Shown here: piece by piece, positions 10,675 through 21,680 of the stretch
How positions within the stretch are numbered: position 1 is the stretch's first letter
Layout of the letters: each line of letters opens with the position of its first letter
NCBI GenBank assembly: GCA_009829735.1
Contig: CM020619.1
Coordinates: forward strand, 23,213,554-23,277,553
Reading direction: 5' to 3'
Source: Pyropia yezoensis
Lineage: Eukaryota; Rhodophyta; Bangiophyceae; Bangiales; Bangiaceae
Length of the DNA stretch: 64,000 nucleotides
Notes under the pieces: model-generated
Database searches by the model: none
Told to the model about the DNA's origin: nothing
What the model saw: the letters and a program-made list of their open reading frames with translations, nothing else
Translations under genes and position numbers: made by a program

Positions 10675-11539
10675 TCGCTTTTGCTGCTGCTGCTGTCTGC
10701 TGTCGCTGCTGCTCCCGCTGCTGTCGCTGCTGCTCCCGCTGCTGTCGCTGCTGCTCCCGCTGCTGTCGCTGCTGCTCCCACTGCTGTCGCTGCTGCTCCC
10801 GCTGCTGTCACTGCTGCTGCTGCTGGTGTCGCTGTTGGCGTCGCTGGTGTCGCTGCTACTGCTGTCCGATGACCCCGACAAAGACAAGGACGACGAAGAC
10901 ACTGCCTTGGATGCGGCACCCGCCGCGCCCTTGCCCTTCCGGGCGAGGGACGCCCGCGCGGGCGCGGGCACGGGCGCCGCCAACGCCGCCGCGGCCACCG
11001 CGCTGCCGCCACCCGAGTCACGCGTCCGTCGAAGGCGCCGCAGCTTGCGCGGCACCACAGGTGCGCACGCGGCCAACGCGTCCCCTCCAGACGCCGCGGC
11101 GGCGCCGCTCCCGACAGACCCCGCCGGTGCCACCACCGCGGGCGACCCTGTGACCGGCTCTGACGAGGAGGAGGAAACGACGATGGGGCCTACCGAGCCC
11201 CCCCCCCCCCCCCCCCCCCCGCACCCCCCCGCCCAATCCATCTTGTTCCAGGTGCAGTTCCAGCTGCCGGGAGCGGCCCCGGCCCTTGAGCGCCGACGCG
11301 ACGACCACGGTGCCCACCGACGCCAACACGGGGGTGAGCACCCGCACCAGGAGCGCGAGCGTCACCGACGGCCCGCCGCCCGCCGCGCCGTCGCGCTCAA
11401 TGGAGAGCGTCCAGACCGCCTCGGCGGCCGCCGCCGTCGGCGGGCGGACCAGCGTGGACGACACGAGGACGAGGCGCAGCGGCAGCAGCACGGGATAGCA
11501 GAGGCGGGTGAGGCCCACGCGCGTCAGCGTCGACGCCAT
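6525..11539 (-). CDS. Giant Ser/Asp- and Gly-rich tandem-repeat protein (composite frame)
   Basis: The best start is ATG at 11539 (CCACCATGGCG). It opens an N-terminal segment with two hydrophobic helices (LCYPVLLPLRLVLVSSTLV; VTLALLVRVLTPVLASVGTV) ending HLEQDG. A coding-strand G-run at about 11203-11226 then moves the frame to one encoding VPRKLRRLRRTRD and a long Ser/Asp tract. Near 10694-10700, inside that AGC/GAC tract, the frame changes again. The last 1,400 or so residues are continuous to the stop at 6525. They contain a non-repetitive region (QPLTAIQVCNLVVQALTISG to LQRLAQDRVWESQ, about 9290-10130) that I do not recognise, then about six 63-residue repeats and six 39-residue GKSPSTKV repeats. 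The N-terminal membrane piece could instead be a separate small gene. Function is unknown; a cell-surface or nuclear repeat protein are both possible. Confidence 0.6.
6598..7299 (-). repeat. 117-nt tandem repeat, six copies
   Basis: The plus-strand word tgacctcccctgctattacg recurs at 6598, 6715, 6832, 6949, 7066 and 7183, an exact 117-nt period. Read on the minus strand each copy encodes 39 residues with GKSPSTKVSMEGAALAAAAG at its core, near the C-terminus of the large repeat protein. Copies differ by only a few bases (GGN/GSS variants), which implies recent homogenisation. Confidence 0.95.
7560..8690 (-). repeat. 189-nt tandem repeat, about six copies, with 378-nt higher-order period
   Basis: The word gagcggccggtggcaggtgc recurs at 7624, 7813, 8002, 8191, 8380 and 8569, a 189-nt (63-residue) period. 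Each unit encodes a motif such as GRSGGNDRGRTPLDMGRRDG. Copies at 8002 and 8380 share one variant (ggcctatatcgaggagag), and copies at 8191 and 8569 share another (ggcccatatcgagaggag), so pairs of units have been amplified together. Flanking copies are more diverged. Confidence 0.93.
10560..10865 (-). repeat. AGC/GAC microsatellite encoding a Ser/Asp tract
   Basis: The plus strand shows a dense run of ctg, gctgctgtcgct and ctcccgctgctgtcg units. On the coding strand these read as Ser and Asp in one frame, Gln/Arg in a second and Ala in a third. An 18-nt GSSSDS unit is repeated at least five times at about 10700-10810. The tract contains the frame change of the host gene. Confidence 0.9.
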
Positions 11540-12092
11540 GGTGGCTGGGGAGGGTGGTCGCCGGGCGCCGGGCGCCGGTCGGCCCGCTTGCCATCGACCA
11601 CCGCGCCCCGAGGGCCTCTCGCCGCGGACACTCGACAGCGGATGCTGCTTTTTTTTTTCTTGATCGCGCTCCTCGCCGTGGGCCCCTGATCCGGGCAGCA
11701 ACGTTTCCGAGTGAGACCGGTGCCAATATTAGAATTTCATGTGTTTTTGGTATGTTTTCAGAGCCGGATCCATCACCAGCCTGGAAGCCTGGAAGGTGGA
11801 GTGATGGGTGCCAAAAGACTTGGACGGTGTAGGACCCGACACGACGCGGCGGCTGTGCGCATTGCCAGCGTCAGCAGAGGCGGCCGGTCGCGGTCGGGGA
11901 GTGCCAACCTGGCCACCCACGGAGCCGCCACCCGCCACCCGCCACCCGTCGCCCGCCGCCCCCCTCCAACCGCCACCCACCACCCATCACACACCCCCCA
12001 CCTCCCGCCGCCCGTCGACCCCCACGCCCGCAGCCGCCCGCCGTCGTCTGCCCCGGCGACCGGCGGCGGTCGAGCACGACGCGGCGGGTCCC
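11540..12092. other. Divergent intergenic region between repeat gene and transporter
   Basis: About 550 nt separate two divergently transcribed genes. It has a T-run at 11648-11658 and a locally AT-richer patch at 11720-11770 (about ttagaatttcatgtgttttt), the likeliest bidirectional promoter area. It is C-rich and CACC-repetitive from 11930 up to the transporter start. Confidence 0.4.
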
Positions 12093-13834
12093 ATGCCGGG
12101 CGTTTACCGCCCCCCCGCCGACGCCAGCGGCGGCGGCCGCCACGGGACGCCGCCCCCGCCGGGCGGCCGGCCCGCCGTCCCCTCGTCCGACGCCGGCGGC
12201 GGTGGCGGCGTCGGCGGCGGCGGCAGCGACTGCTGCGGCGGCGGCGACGGCGGCGGCGACGACGACGACCTCATCGTCGAAGGGGCGCCCCTGCTGACAG
12301 CCACAGCCGCCGTCGCCTCGGCGGGTCGGGGCGGCGGCACTCGTCCGTCCCCCGCCCCAAACGGCTGCGGACGGCCCCCCCCCCCCCCCCCTTCCCCCCC
12401 CCCAATGGCGGCGCTGTCCCCCCCCCCTCCTCCTCGCGGCGGACGCTGGCGGTGGCGCTCGCCCTGTCCACCGCCCACGCAACGGCGCTGGCGTCAACGC
12501 TCGCCGTCCGGCCGCGCATCCTCCTGTCTGCCCTGGGCGGCGACGCGCCCGCCGCGGCGGGCGTCACCGCAGCCCTCGGGGTGGTGACCACCGCCCTCGG
12601 GGCGGTGGCGGCGCCGGTGCTGGGCGCCGCCGCCGACGGCTGGGCCGGCCGCCGGGGGGTCCTGGCCGCGTCGGCGGCGGGCGCCGCCGCCGAGGCGGCG
12701 GTGCTCGGCGCCGGCTGGGGTGTGCCGGGCTACGTGGGCGGCGCGGTGGTAGCCGCCGCGCTGGGCGGCTGGTTCTTCACCATGGCCACCGTTGTGGCGG
12801 ACGTGGTGGACGGATGGGGGGCGGGCGGCGGGGGGGCGACCGCGTATGGGTGGCTGGGCGCGTCGTTTGGGGTGGCCTTTGCGGTGGGGCCCGCGCTGGG
12901 GGGGGTCCTCGCGGGGCTGTGGGGCGACGCACTGCTGTTTCGGGTCGCCGCGGTGGCCATGGCCGCCAACGGGCTGGCCGTCCTGGCGGTGCTGCCAGAG
13001 ACGGGCGTGGTGGCGGCGGGAGGGGTGGGGGCGGCGGGGTGGTGCGCCGCGGACGAGGAGGCCCCGCCAGCCGCCGCCACCGCCGCCGCCGTCCCGACTG
13101 CGGCCGACGGGCGAGTGGCGACCCCACCGTTGCCATCGCCGCTGCTGTCGGCGGGGGCGGCCGCTGCTCCCCCCGCCGCCCCCTTGCCGCGCCCCCTGCC
13201 TGGCCGGGGCCTGGCGGCGGCGGTGGCGTTGGCCAACCCCCTCCCCCCATTGCGGCTCATTGGGGCGTCCCCCCCCCTGGCGCTCCTGGCGACCGCGGCG
13301 GCGCTTCACGCGGCGGCCTCCTCTGGCGTGGCGTCCATCTTTTTCTTCTACACCGCCGCCCGCTACGGCTGGGGCCCCCCCGAGGCGGGCGCCTTCCTCT
13401 CCGCCGTCGGCGTGGGGCTGCTCGTCGCGCAGGGCGTCGGCACCCCCTTGGCGCTGCGCCTCGCCGGGGAGCGGCGGGTGCTGCTGGGCGCCGCCGCCGC
13501 CGACGCGGCGCACCTGGTGGCCTACGCCGCCGCCCCGACGGGGCGGTGGATGTACGCCGCCCTGGTCGTGGGCGCCGCCGCGAGCGTGGGCAGCCCGACG
13601 CTCAAGGGCGTGCTCGCCCGGCAGGTGGGGCGTGACGCCCAGGGGGGGGTGCAGGGCGGCGTTGCCGCTGCGACCGCGTTGGGCTCAGCGGGGGGGGGTG
13701 TGGCGGCGGCGGCACTGTTTGGGGTTGGCTCGGGGTGGGGGGTGCCGGGCCTGGGCATGGCGGGCATGGGCGCCCTCGCCGCCGCGGGGGGGGTCGCCGT
13801 CTGGGCCGCCCTGCGGCAGCCGGGGCTCAAGTGA
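12093..13834 (+). CDS. Major facilitator superfamily transporter (TetA/HIAT1-like)
   Basis: This predicts a polytopic membrane transporter of about 580 residues. From ATG 12093 the leader is Gly/Ser-rich and reaches an acidic-dileucine motif, DDDDLIVEGAPLL, typical of endomembrane sorting. A C-run at about 12370-12400 then shifts the frame into the long frame ending at 13834. The transporter body starts LAVALALSTAHATALASTLA. It has the MFS motif A between helices 2 and 3 (GAAADGWAGRR) and a second half from LLATAAALHAAASSGVAS to the C-terminal helix. The halves are joined by an Ala/Pro-rich cytosolic loop. The ordering resembles the drug:H+ antiporter (TCR/Tet) and HIAT1-like subfamilies; the substrate cannot be inferred. 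A G10 run lies about 40 nt past the stop. Alternatively the start lies in the long frame with no ATG, which seems less likely. Confidence 0.8.
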
Positions 13835-14105
13835 GCGCGCCAGCGGGGCTCGAGGGGAGCGCACCGCTTCGTACGGGGGGGGGGTGGAGCGGGGCGGGAG
13901 AAAGGGAAGGGGGAGGGAGGGGAGGGGGAGGGGGGAAGAAAGAGGTCTGGCACATATGTACTGTACTGCCAGCGTGGTTTGTTTCGGGAACACCGCTTCC
14001 CCACCTGCCCCCGACGCTGGTGGGCAGACAGTGGGGTGGCCACGGCGGTGATACTCGCGCAAACAAAACGTGCGTGGACATTGCTCCCCGCCACCCCCTC
14101 CCTCC

Positions 14106-15844
14106 CTACTCTTTGGCCCGCCCACCCCCCCTGCGCACCGTGGCCAGTACGTACTCCCACGCCTGGCGGCCGAGCGCCCGCCCCACCGGCAGGCCAACGG
14201 TATTGTCCACGGGGATGTGGATCCCCCCATACTACCGCGACGCGGCGACGAGCTCCCCCAGCGCCCGCCCCGTCGGCCAGCAGACGGTCATGTCGGCGGC
14301 GGGGGAGTAGCCGACGGTGGCGGGCCCCCCGTTGGGCACGTCCGTCACGCCGGGGATCCAGCCGCGGCCGCCCACCTCCACCCGCGGCTCCACCCGGCTC
14401 ATCCCCCGGCCGTGCGTCTCGCAGTTGGCAGCAACGGGGGTGTCATCCCCCAGCGCCCCCGCCATGCCTCCAGGCCCGCCGCGGCGACGGCCGTGTGGCC
14501 GGAAAAGAAGCCCGGGAAGCCCGGGGTGGGCCAGTAGGGCCACCGGCGGTGCCCCGCGTTGACGGCGGCCGCGACGCCCCGGTAGGGACCCGCCCAGGCG
14601 GTGATGTTGCGCCCCCCGTACGCACACTGGAGGACCGACAGCGGGCGGGCGGCGTGGCTCGCACACTTGGCCGTCGTTGACGCGGCGCTGGCGTCGTGCC
14701 CCCCCCGCCGCCACCTTACACCGCCCCAACAATATCTACTCATCCTGTCTCCCCCCCCTCGACCTGCTACGATAGAAAGTACAACGACGCGTGCACGTAC
14801 CGCTCACGCACGCGTCCCCTTCCCCGAGACACCGTGTCGGGGTTGCGGGTGCCCGTACCCATGCCTTTCCGGCGCTCCTGGTGTTACCCTGGAGGGGTCG
14901 TGGCGTAGACCTTGTGGTACGTCATCACAAGATCCACCGCGGGTTTCTAGACAGGTCTTTCGACCCCAGGCCCCCACGGCTTCACGAGCTCGGTACCCCC
15001 TTTACATCAAGTCCCCTGGGGAGGAGACGCACGGAGACAGGACACACACACGCGCCGCCAAAAAATAGAAGAAAAGCAAGATACAAACAACACGCCAACG
15101 TGTCACCAAGCGCAGCGATGGGGCAGGCCGGCGAAGGGGGGGGAGACGCGTGGGCGGCGAGCAGTGCAATCAGGTCAAAGTCGATACGGCTGCGACGGGT
15201 GTGTCGCAGAGCGGTGGGTGAGGTGCGTGCCCGCACACGTGCGTTGCACGGTCACGTCGCGACAGCGCAGCGGCTCCCTGAAATTGCGGTGGTGTTGGCC
15301 CTTCCCCGCCCCCCCCCCCCCCTCCGCCTCTTCCGACTGTCCCCCGCCTTCCCACGCCGCCAATGTCAGCACACGTGTATCAGGGGGGGGGTGTCCCGGG
15401 AGCTCTGATGAATGACAAGAGGTACCAGTGACCCTACGCGTAGGGCCTACGCGTAGGCCCCCCCCCCGCGGTGGTGCGGAGCTCGAATGGACCGTCACCC
15501 CCACGGGCGCAGCGGCTGGTCTTTGCAGCGCTTCACCGGCGACTTGTGACGTGCTCGTTGCCAGCCGCGGTACCGCCGGCCATGCGCTGGACAGACAGGG
15601 GTGGGTGGTGGCCGCGGAGGACCTGGTGAGCCCGGCGCGGGTGCCCACCCGGGCCCCGCAGCGGCCGCTGGTGACCGACACCACCGCGCGGTGCGGCCGG
15701 TGCTGCTGTGGAGGAGGCGCTGCTGACGCTGGGCCGCGCGGTGCTGGCCGACCCGTCCCGCCTGGGCCGGCCGTGGGACCTTGCCGCGACTATTGCCATC
15801 CGGCGTGCGCACGGCGGGGTCGAGCGGTTCCAAAGTGGCCGCTG

Positions 15845-15876
<32 letters not shown>

Positions 15877-16838
15877 GGGGGGCGAGCCGGCCGGCGGCCC
15901 CACCCAGTGGCTGCAGCAGCTGGCCATGGTCGTCTGCGCGCCGCCGGCGGGGTCGTTTGTGCGGTGGATGGCGGCGGCGACGGCGTAGAGGAGGGCGGCC
16001 GAGGCGCCCAGGGAGAGGTTGCGGGCGGCCGCTTCGGCCACCGCCAGGCGGGCGACGCGGTCAGAGGAGCTGGAGCCGAAATTCTGGACCACCGCCTTTT
16101 CATAGTCCCCCAGCCCGGCGGCGGCGTCGAGGATGGCAAGGTGCTCGTCCGCGAAGGGGTGCACCCCCCGCTCGTAGGGCAGGTCCCCCAGCGCCCCGTC
16201 GTCGTAACGACGGGAGCCGCCCGGGTAGGCCGCCGGTCACCACCCCGGCGGCGGTGGTGGCGCCGCCGGTCGAGTAGAGGGGGACGTTGGCGAGCGCCCC
16301 AATCCGGATGACCTGCGGCGCGCACGGCGGCCGTGGCTCCCGCTGCACGCACACCGGCTGCCAGCCGTCGGCGTCGGTGATGGACCCACAGTCGGCATTG
16401 GCGGTGGCCGAGGGGGGGTTGACGGGCGTGTAGGGGGTGGCCGGCGGGTTGACCGGGTATTTTGCCAGCACCGCCGCCGCCACGCGGGCGCCCACCGACC
16501 CGTTGGCCACCGCCGACTGGCCGTACCCGTGGTGCCGCAGCAGGTCGTGGACGGCGGCCAGCTTGGGCGGCTCGTCTGCAAACGCCGCCGCCATCACCGC
16601 GCCGGCGGCCGTTGCGACCGCCTGCACCGGCGGGGCCACCGCCGCCCCCCCGGCACCCGCCCCCGGGACCACCACCACCCCCGACGCGGCGGGATGGCAC
16701 CGGGCGCGGCGGCAGGTGCCAAAGAGGCCCCCCGCTGGGGTGGCCGGCGCAGGTGGCGGCGGCGACCAGCAGCGAGGGGTCGCCGTCCAGGTCGGCCAGC
16801 CGCAAGGGGGGCCTGGGGGGCGAGTGCCGACGGCTCAT
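14106..16838 (-). pseudogene. Vanadium-dependent haloperoxidase-like gene, broken
   Basis: The likely start is ATG 16838 (CCACCAATGAG). The N-terminal half shows AFADEPPKLAAVHDLLRHHG, a YPVNPPATPYTPVNPP segment and ITDADGWQPVCVQ (16300-16620), then FADEHLAILDAAAGLGDYEK (16090-16160). The C-terminal half at 14106-14740 carries the vanadate-site signatures. K-x6-RP is seen as AKCASHAARP, PSGH appears as GFFSGHTAV, and SR-x5-H-x3-D is seen as SR then YGGIHIPVDN. The gene ends WEYVLATVRRGG. Three defects are visible: a frame change at about 16690, another after GLEAWRG near 14455, and an in-frame TAG between SR and YGGIH at about 14231. About 1 kb between the halves probably contains an intron. 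In red algae this family oxidises halides with peroxide. Conserved residues around the stop suggest recent loss or a sequence error. Confidence 0.72.
15432..15460. repeat. Overlapping perfect palindromes (CCTACGCGTAGG)
   Basis: Two perfect palindromes share one base: ccctacgcgtaggg at 15432-15445 and gcctacgcgtaggc at 15445-15458. The second extends to an 18-nt palindrome at 15443-15460. They lie in the probable intron of the haloperoxidase-like gene and could bind a dimeric factor or form a cruciform. Confidence 0.9.
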
Positions 16839-18936
16839 TGGTGGCGCGGCGGCGGCAGTGCCGACGGGGGTGGGGGAGGGCGGCCGCCGGGGGAGTGCCC
16901 GCAAGGTCGTCCACGGCCCCCAAGGTCGTCCATGGCAGACAGCCAGTGGTGGGCAGGGCGACGACACGTGGGAGGCCGATGCCAAGGGAGGGGGGGGGAC
17001 AGCAGTGGGGGGGGGGGGGGGAAAGGGGACGGGAAAAAAAAAAAGGCAGGCAGCAACAGCACCGGCCGCGGGAGCACCGGCACCCGTCAAGGGATGCACA
17101 GCGGTCGTTCCCCCTGCACAGCGGGGAACGACCGTGCGGCGGCGGGGGGTGGCGGCGCCACTGGGCCACCGCCGGGGGGCGGGGACGGCGTGGCCGCGGC
17201 GGGGCCCGCGGCGCGGGGGAGCGGGGGGGGGGGGGGGCGGCTAGCCACCACCGGCGGGGCAGCGTCGGCCCGCGCCACGGCCGCGCCGCGGCAGCGCGGC
17301 CCCCCGTCTGTGGGGGACCCGTGCTGTGGGCCACGACGGCCGCGTGCCGCCCGCGCGCGGCGGGGCGTCGGCCGCGGCCACGCCGGCGACACCCTCCCCA
17401 CCGCCAGCCGCCGCCGCCACCACCACCGCCACCACCGCCGCCGCCGCCACCACCACTGCCACCACCGCCGCCGCCACCACCCCCACCGCCCGCCGTCGCC
17501 GCACCACCGCCGCCGCCGCCGCCGCCGTCGTCGACGTCGTCGTCGCCGCCCCCAGCGGCACCGCTGCCCGCCACCCGCGCTCTGGCAGGACGCCGCCACC
17601 GCTGCCGCCGCCGCCGCCGCCGGCCGTGGGTACGCGGGCGGGGAAAAACGAGGGCCGCGGCGGCTGCCGCCAGGTGCCAAGCCGGCCGCCGTCTGGGTTT
17701 GTGGGGGGAGATGCCGTAGGTACGGCCCAGCGTTGTTGCACTGTGCCACAAAGATCCGCCCCCCACTGTACTGCGTTTACGGGCATACTGTACAGTACAA
17801 CAGACACCGATCAACACCCGACTCCTACCTACGTACTGTACAGTCCACGTACAGTACTCACACTGTGCAGTTCTGTACAAGGGTGCAAGCCCCCTGTTGG
17901 TCGGCTCTCCCCATGACGGGATTCAAAAACACGAAAAGAAGACAAACGAGAGGCCGGCAGCCCGTCGGCCCCTCTCGACAGTGAACGTGACGGCACCGCC
18001 CGGCCCCTCCTCCCACCGGTCACGCCCAGCGCCGCCCCCACGCGTGAGCGCATCGTCCCCACCCCCCTCCCCCCCCTCCTCCTCCACCCCCCCCACCCCC
18101 CACGGGGCCCCCCCACCCACCCGCCACCACCACCCGCGTGTCGGTGGGGGTCGGGCAGGGCAGTCCACCACCCCCCCCCCCCCCCCCCCCCCACGCTTCG
18201 CTCCACGCCCCGCCCACCACCACCCCCACCGTGCGGGGGGTGTGCGGTGGCGGCAGGGCCCGCCCTCCCCCTCCCCCTCCTCCTCCCCCTGCCCCTCCCT
18301 CCCTCCCCTCCCCCCCACGCCCTCCCACTCGGACCGTCGGCCCGAGGGGCCACTCGCCGGGCACGCTCGCGCCCGTGTCTGCTCCACCCCGGCTCCCGCC
18401 CCCGCGCCCCCCTCTTTTCAACGCCGCCTGCGCCGCCATTCCCCCTCCACTCCTCGCTTCCCCTCCCACACCCGCCCGCCCGCCCGCCCGCCCGCCCGCC
18501 CGCCCGCCTGCCCGCCCGCGTCGAGGTTGAAGCGCCGCCCGCGCTCCCGCCCGCCCCCCCGCCCCCCGGCCCGTCTGCCTGCGGCGGCCTTCTTTCACGG
18601 CGCTGCGGGGGCGACTGGCCCTGCCGGCCGCGTCGCGGCGTGTCCACGTTGCCCGTTTGTCCATCTTGTTTTTCCCTCCCTTCCCCACGCCGCTGACGCG
18701 GCGGCGCGCGGCGGCGTCCGCTGCCTGTAGAGGGAGTGCGGGGGGGGGGGGGGGGGGTGGGAAGGGGGACCCGGTGGTGCTCCACTCCCCTCCGCCCCCC
18801 CCCGCCTCGGGGCGCGCCCGGGGAGCCGACCCTGCGGCAGCCGCAGCTACGTGGCGGCCTTCCTCAACGACGACCGCCGGCCACCTTGCGCTCCCCCCCC
18901 CCCCCCCCCCCCCCCTGTTACTCCCCCTCTTGCCCC
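16839..18936. other. Low-complexity intergenic region with TGTACAGTAC cluster
   Basis: The stretch 16980-17720 is built of CCG/CCA trinucleotide runs and homopolymers and gives long frames on all strands, none with a recognisable domain. The stretch 17755-17890 is different: AT-richer and full of near-palindromic TGTACAGTAC/GTACTGTAC words, a plausible promoter or regulatory patch. From 18000 to 18936 it is C-rich sequence, with CCCG tandem repeats at 18470-18515, leading into the phosphatase gene. Confidence 0.5.
17786..17881. promoter_or_regulatory. Cluster of TGTACAGTAC-type near-palindromes
   Basis: Within 100 nt the words atactgtacagtacaac, acgtactgtacagtccacg, acgtacagtactc and ttctgtacaag occur. 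The same vocabulary recurs in other intergenic regions of the window (13957, 24499, 30975). A binding site for a dimeric regulator is inferred; nothing shows which gene it would serve. Confidence 0.35.
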
Positions 18937-21617
18937 ATGGACGTCCACCCCCTGCCGCCGGCCCACGCGCGGGTGCGCCCCCCACCCCCCCCCAAGCGGC
19001 GACCGCCGGCTGGGGCTCCTCCCCCCCCCGCGGCCCCCCCACGGTCATCACCCGCCCCGCCGCGCGCCGCTGCCGCCGCCGCGCCGCGGCGGCCCGCCCG
19101 CGGCGGCGGCGGCGGCGGCGGCGGCGGTCCGCCGCGACCCGCTGACGGCGCCGCGGCGGCAGCCGGCACGCCGCCGCGGACGTCTGGCGGGGACGACGGC
19201 GGCAGTGGCGACGGCGGCGGGCGCGGCGGCGGTGGCGGTGGTGGCGGTGGCGGTGGTGGCGGTGGGGGCGGCGGCGGCGGCTCGCCGTCGCCCATAGGAT
19301 CACCGGCGCAGGTGCGGGCGGTGGCGGCGGCGGCGGCTGCGGGGGCGCAGTCGCCGTCGCCGTCACCGTCGCCGTCGCCGTCCCCCTCCCCGTCGCCCGT
19401 GTCTTCGTCGCGGGCAGCGGCGGCGGCGGCGGCGGCACGGGCGGCGCGGAGCGCCAGCCCCAGCCCTGCGCCCGGGGCGGCCGGCCACCCCCCCCCCCCC
19501 CCCCCGTTGGGTACACCCCCTGCTGCGGCCGGCCCGCGCGGGGCGGCGGCGGGGGCGCCCCCGCCCTCCCCCCAAACACCCCCCACCTCGCCGCCGTCGC
19601 GCCCGGCCTGTACGTGGCGTCGGTGGAGGGCGTGGCGGACGCGGCCGGCCTCGCCGCCCGCCACATTGGCACCGTCCTGTCCGTGCTGTCGGGGCGGCCC
19701 GACGAGTACCCGGCGCTCGCGGCGGTGGCGGCGGCCGCGCCGGCGGTGCGCCACCGGTTTGTGGCGCTGGATGATGAGGCCGACGCGGACCTGCTCGTCG
19801 CCCTCGGCACGGCGCTCCCCTTCCTCGCCGCCGGCGTGACGGCGGGGGTGGTGGCCGCCCCCCCCTCGGGCGGCGGCGGCTGCGGCGGCGGCGCTGCCAC
19901 CGACGCGGCCGCCTCCCCGCCGGGGGCGCCCCCACTCCCCGCGGATGGCGCGTCGTCGCCGCCGCCGCCCGCGCCGGCGCCGCCACCCGCACCACCCCCG
20001 CCGCCGCTGGCCGCCCACAATGGCGCCGTCATCCACTGTCATGCGGGGCTGTCGCGCTCCGCGGCGGTCGCGGCGGTGTGGCTGTCGGCGCGCGACGGGC
20101 TGCCGCTGGCGACCGCCCTACGGGCGGTCGTCGAGGCTCGGCCGGGGGCGGCGCCCAACGCGGGCTTCCTCTCCCAGCTGCTCGTGTGGGAGCGCGCCGG
20201 CCGGCGGCTCGACGCTGCCGCCGCCGTGGGGGGGGACGGCGAGCCGGGCCGCCGGCCGTCGGCCATGGAAAAGGAGCACCGGCTGGTGGTGTTGGGCGGC
20301 TGGTGGCGCCGCGCCGCGGCGGGCACCGGGGGGGGGGGGGTGCCCGCCCACCTGCTCGTCACCGCAGGGGGGCCACGGCGGGCCGACACGCCCGACGCGG
20401 CCTCCCCCGTGGCCGCCGTCGGCCGGCGGCCGGCGGCGTGGCGCGACGCGAGCGCCTCGCCGCCGTCGACAGAGCCGCATCGGCGGCTGCGGGGCGGCGG
20501 CGGCACGCCGCCCGCGGCGCCGCCGGGCGGCCGCCCCGCCGCCGCCGCTGCCCGTCGGGCGTCCCCCCCCGACCGACGGGGGGGCGCGGCGGCGGTGGCG
20601 GCAGGGGGCGGCACCGCCCGCACCTCCACCACCAGCGCGACCACCACCACACCCCCACGGCGGCGGCTCGGCGGCGGCGGCAGCCCCGCCGCTGACGCGC
20701 GTGCCGCGGCGACGGCGGCGGCGGCGGCGGCGCCCCCCCCCCCTCCGTCCCCGGCGGCCGCGCGGGCGCGGGCGCCGGGCGCCGCGGCCCTCCCCCGCGG
20801 CGCGTCGCTGCCGCGGCGCGCCGCGGCCGCCCGCCGCGGCGGCGGGGGCACCCCCACCCCGCTCCCGCGCGTCGCGTCGCTGCCGCGGGGCGTTGCCGCG
20901 TCGCCCGCCGCGGCGGGCCGCGGGGGGGGGCGCGCCGTCGCGGGCGCCCGCGCGGGCGCCCGCCCACGGCGGGGCGGCGGCGGCGGCGGTGGCGGCGGCG
21001 GCGGTGGCGGCGGGCCGCCCGCCGGGGCTGCCACCGCCGCCACCGCCGCCACCGCCGCCGCCGCCACGCCGTCACGCCGCTCCTGCTCAGCGTCGTCGCC
21101 GGCGCCGGCGGCAGCTGACGGTGACGCCACGGCGACGCCGCCACCGGGCGGCGCGCTCCCCCGGTCGCTGGCGGCGGCGGCGGCGCCCCTCACGGCCACC
21201 CCCGCGGCGGCCCGCCGCGGGGGCGCTGGGGGCGTGCCGCCCACCCCCCCCGCCAGTGGGGGCTCCCCCCCCCTGCCCCCCACCCCAACGCCCTCCCCCC
21301 ACCCACCCGCCGAGCGCTCCTACTACCGCTGCCGCACGTGCCGCACGCGCCTCATCAGCGGCCGGGCGGTGGTGGCGGTGGCCGCCACTGTCGTGCGCGT
21401 CCTCCCCGCCACGTGGATGGTGGACGCGACCACGCCGGCGGCGGCTGCAGACGGCGGCGGGGGGGGGGGGGGTGGGGGCGGGGGTGGGGGTGTTCCCCCG
21501 CCGACGGGCCGGCTGCGGTGTCCTGGGTGTGGGGGAAAGGTGGGCGGGTGGGACTGGCGGCCGCCGCTGCCGGCGTTTACCCTCACCCTCCGGTCGGTGG
21601 ACGCGGTTCGGCGGTGA
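18937..21617 (+). CDS. YVH1: Dual-specificity phosphatase of the YVH1/DUSP12 type
   Basis: Two hallmarks identify this family. The first is the Cys-phosphatase signature VIHCHAGLSRSAAVAAVWL, with catalytic Cys at 20037-20039 and Arg six residues on. It is preceded by the family opening PGLYVASVEGVADAAGLAAR and a VALDDEADADLL segment that supplies the general acid. The second is the C-terminal YVH1 zinc-binding domain: YYRCRTCRTRLIS, then RLRCPGCGGKVGGWDWRPP, with Cys pairs at 21330/21339 and 21519/21528, ending LRSVDAVRR. YVH1 acts in 60S ribosome maturation and stress responses. Some 350 residues of Gly/Ala/Arg-rich sequence separate the domains, much longer than usual. The ATG at 18937 lies 22 nt after a C23 run in a frame that switches to the domain frame in C-runs near 19490-19575. 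The start is the least certain part. Confidence 0.8.
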
Positions 21618-21643
21618 GCGGGGGAGCGGCGACAGGGGCGAGG

Positions 21644-21645
<2 letters not shown>

Positions 21646-21679
<34 letters not shown>
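21646..21679 (+). repeat. Uninterrupted poly-G run between convergent genes
   Basis: A G-run of over 30 bases begins about 28 nt after the phosphatase stop and sits in the 295-nt gap between two convergent genes. Its length in the assembly is probably unreliable. A run like this could form G-quadruplex or R-loop structure and pause transcription. Confidence 0.85.

Positions 21680-21680
<1 letters not shown>

Noticed and set aside
18020-20032. 670-residue minus-strand frame
   Set aside because: It lies opposite the YVH1-type phosphatase, whose catalytic and zinc motifs fix the coding strand. The minus frame is low complexity throughout.
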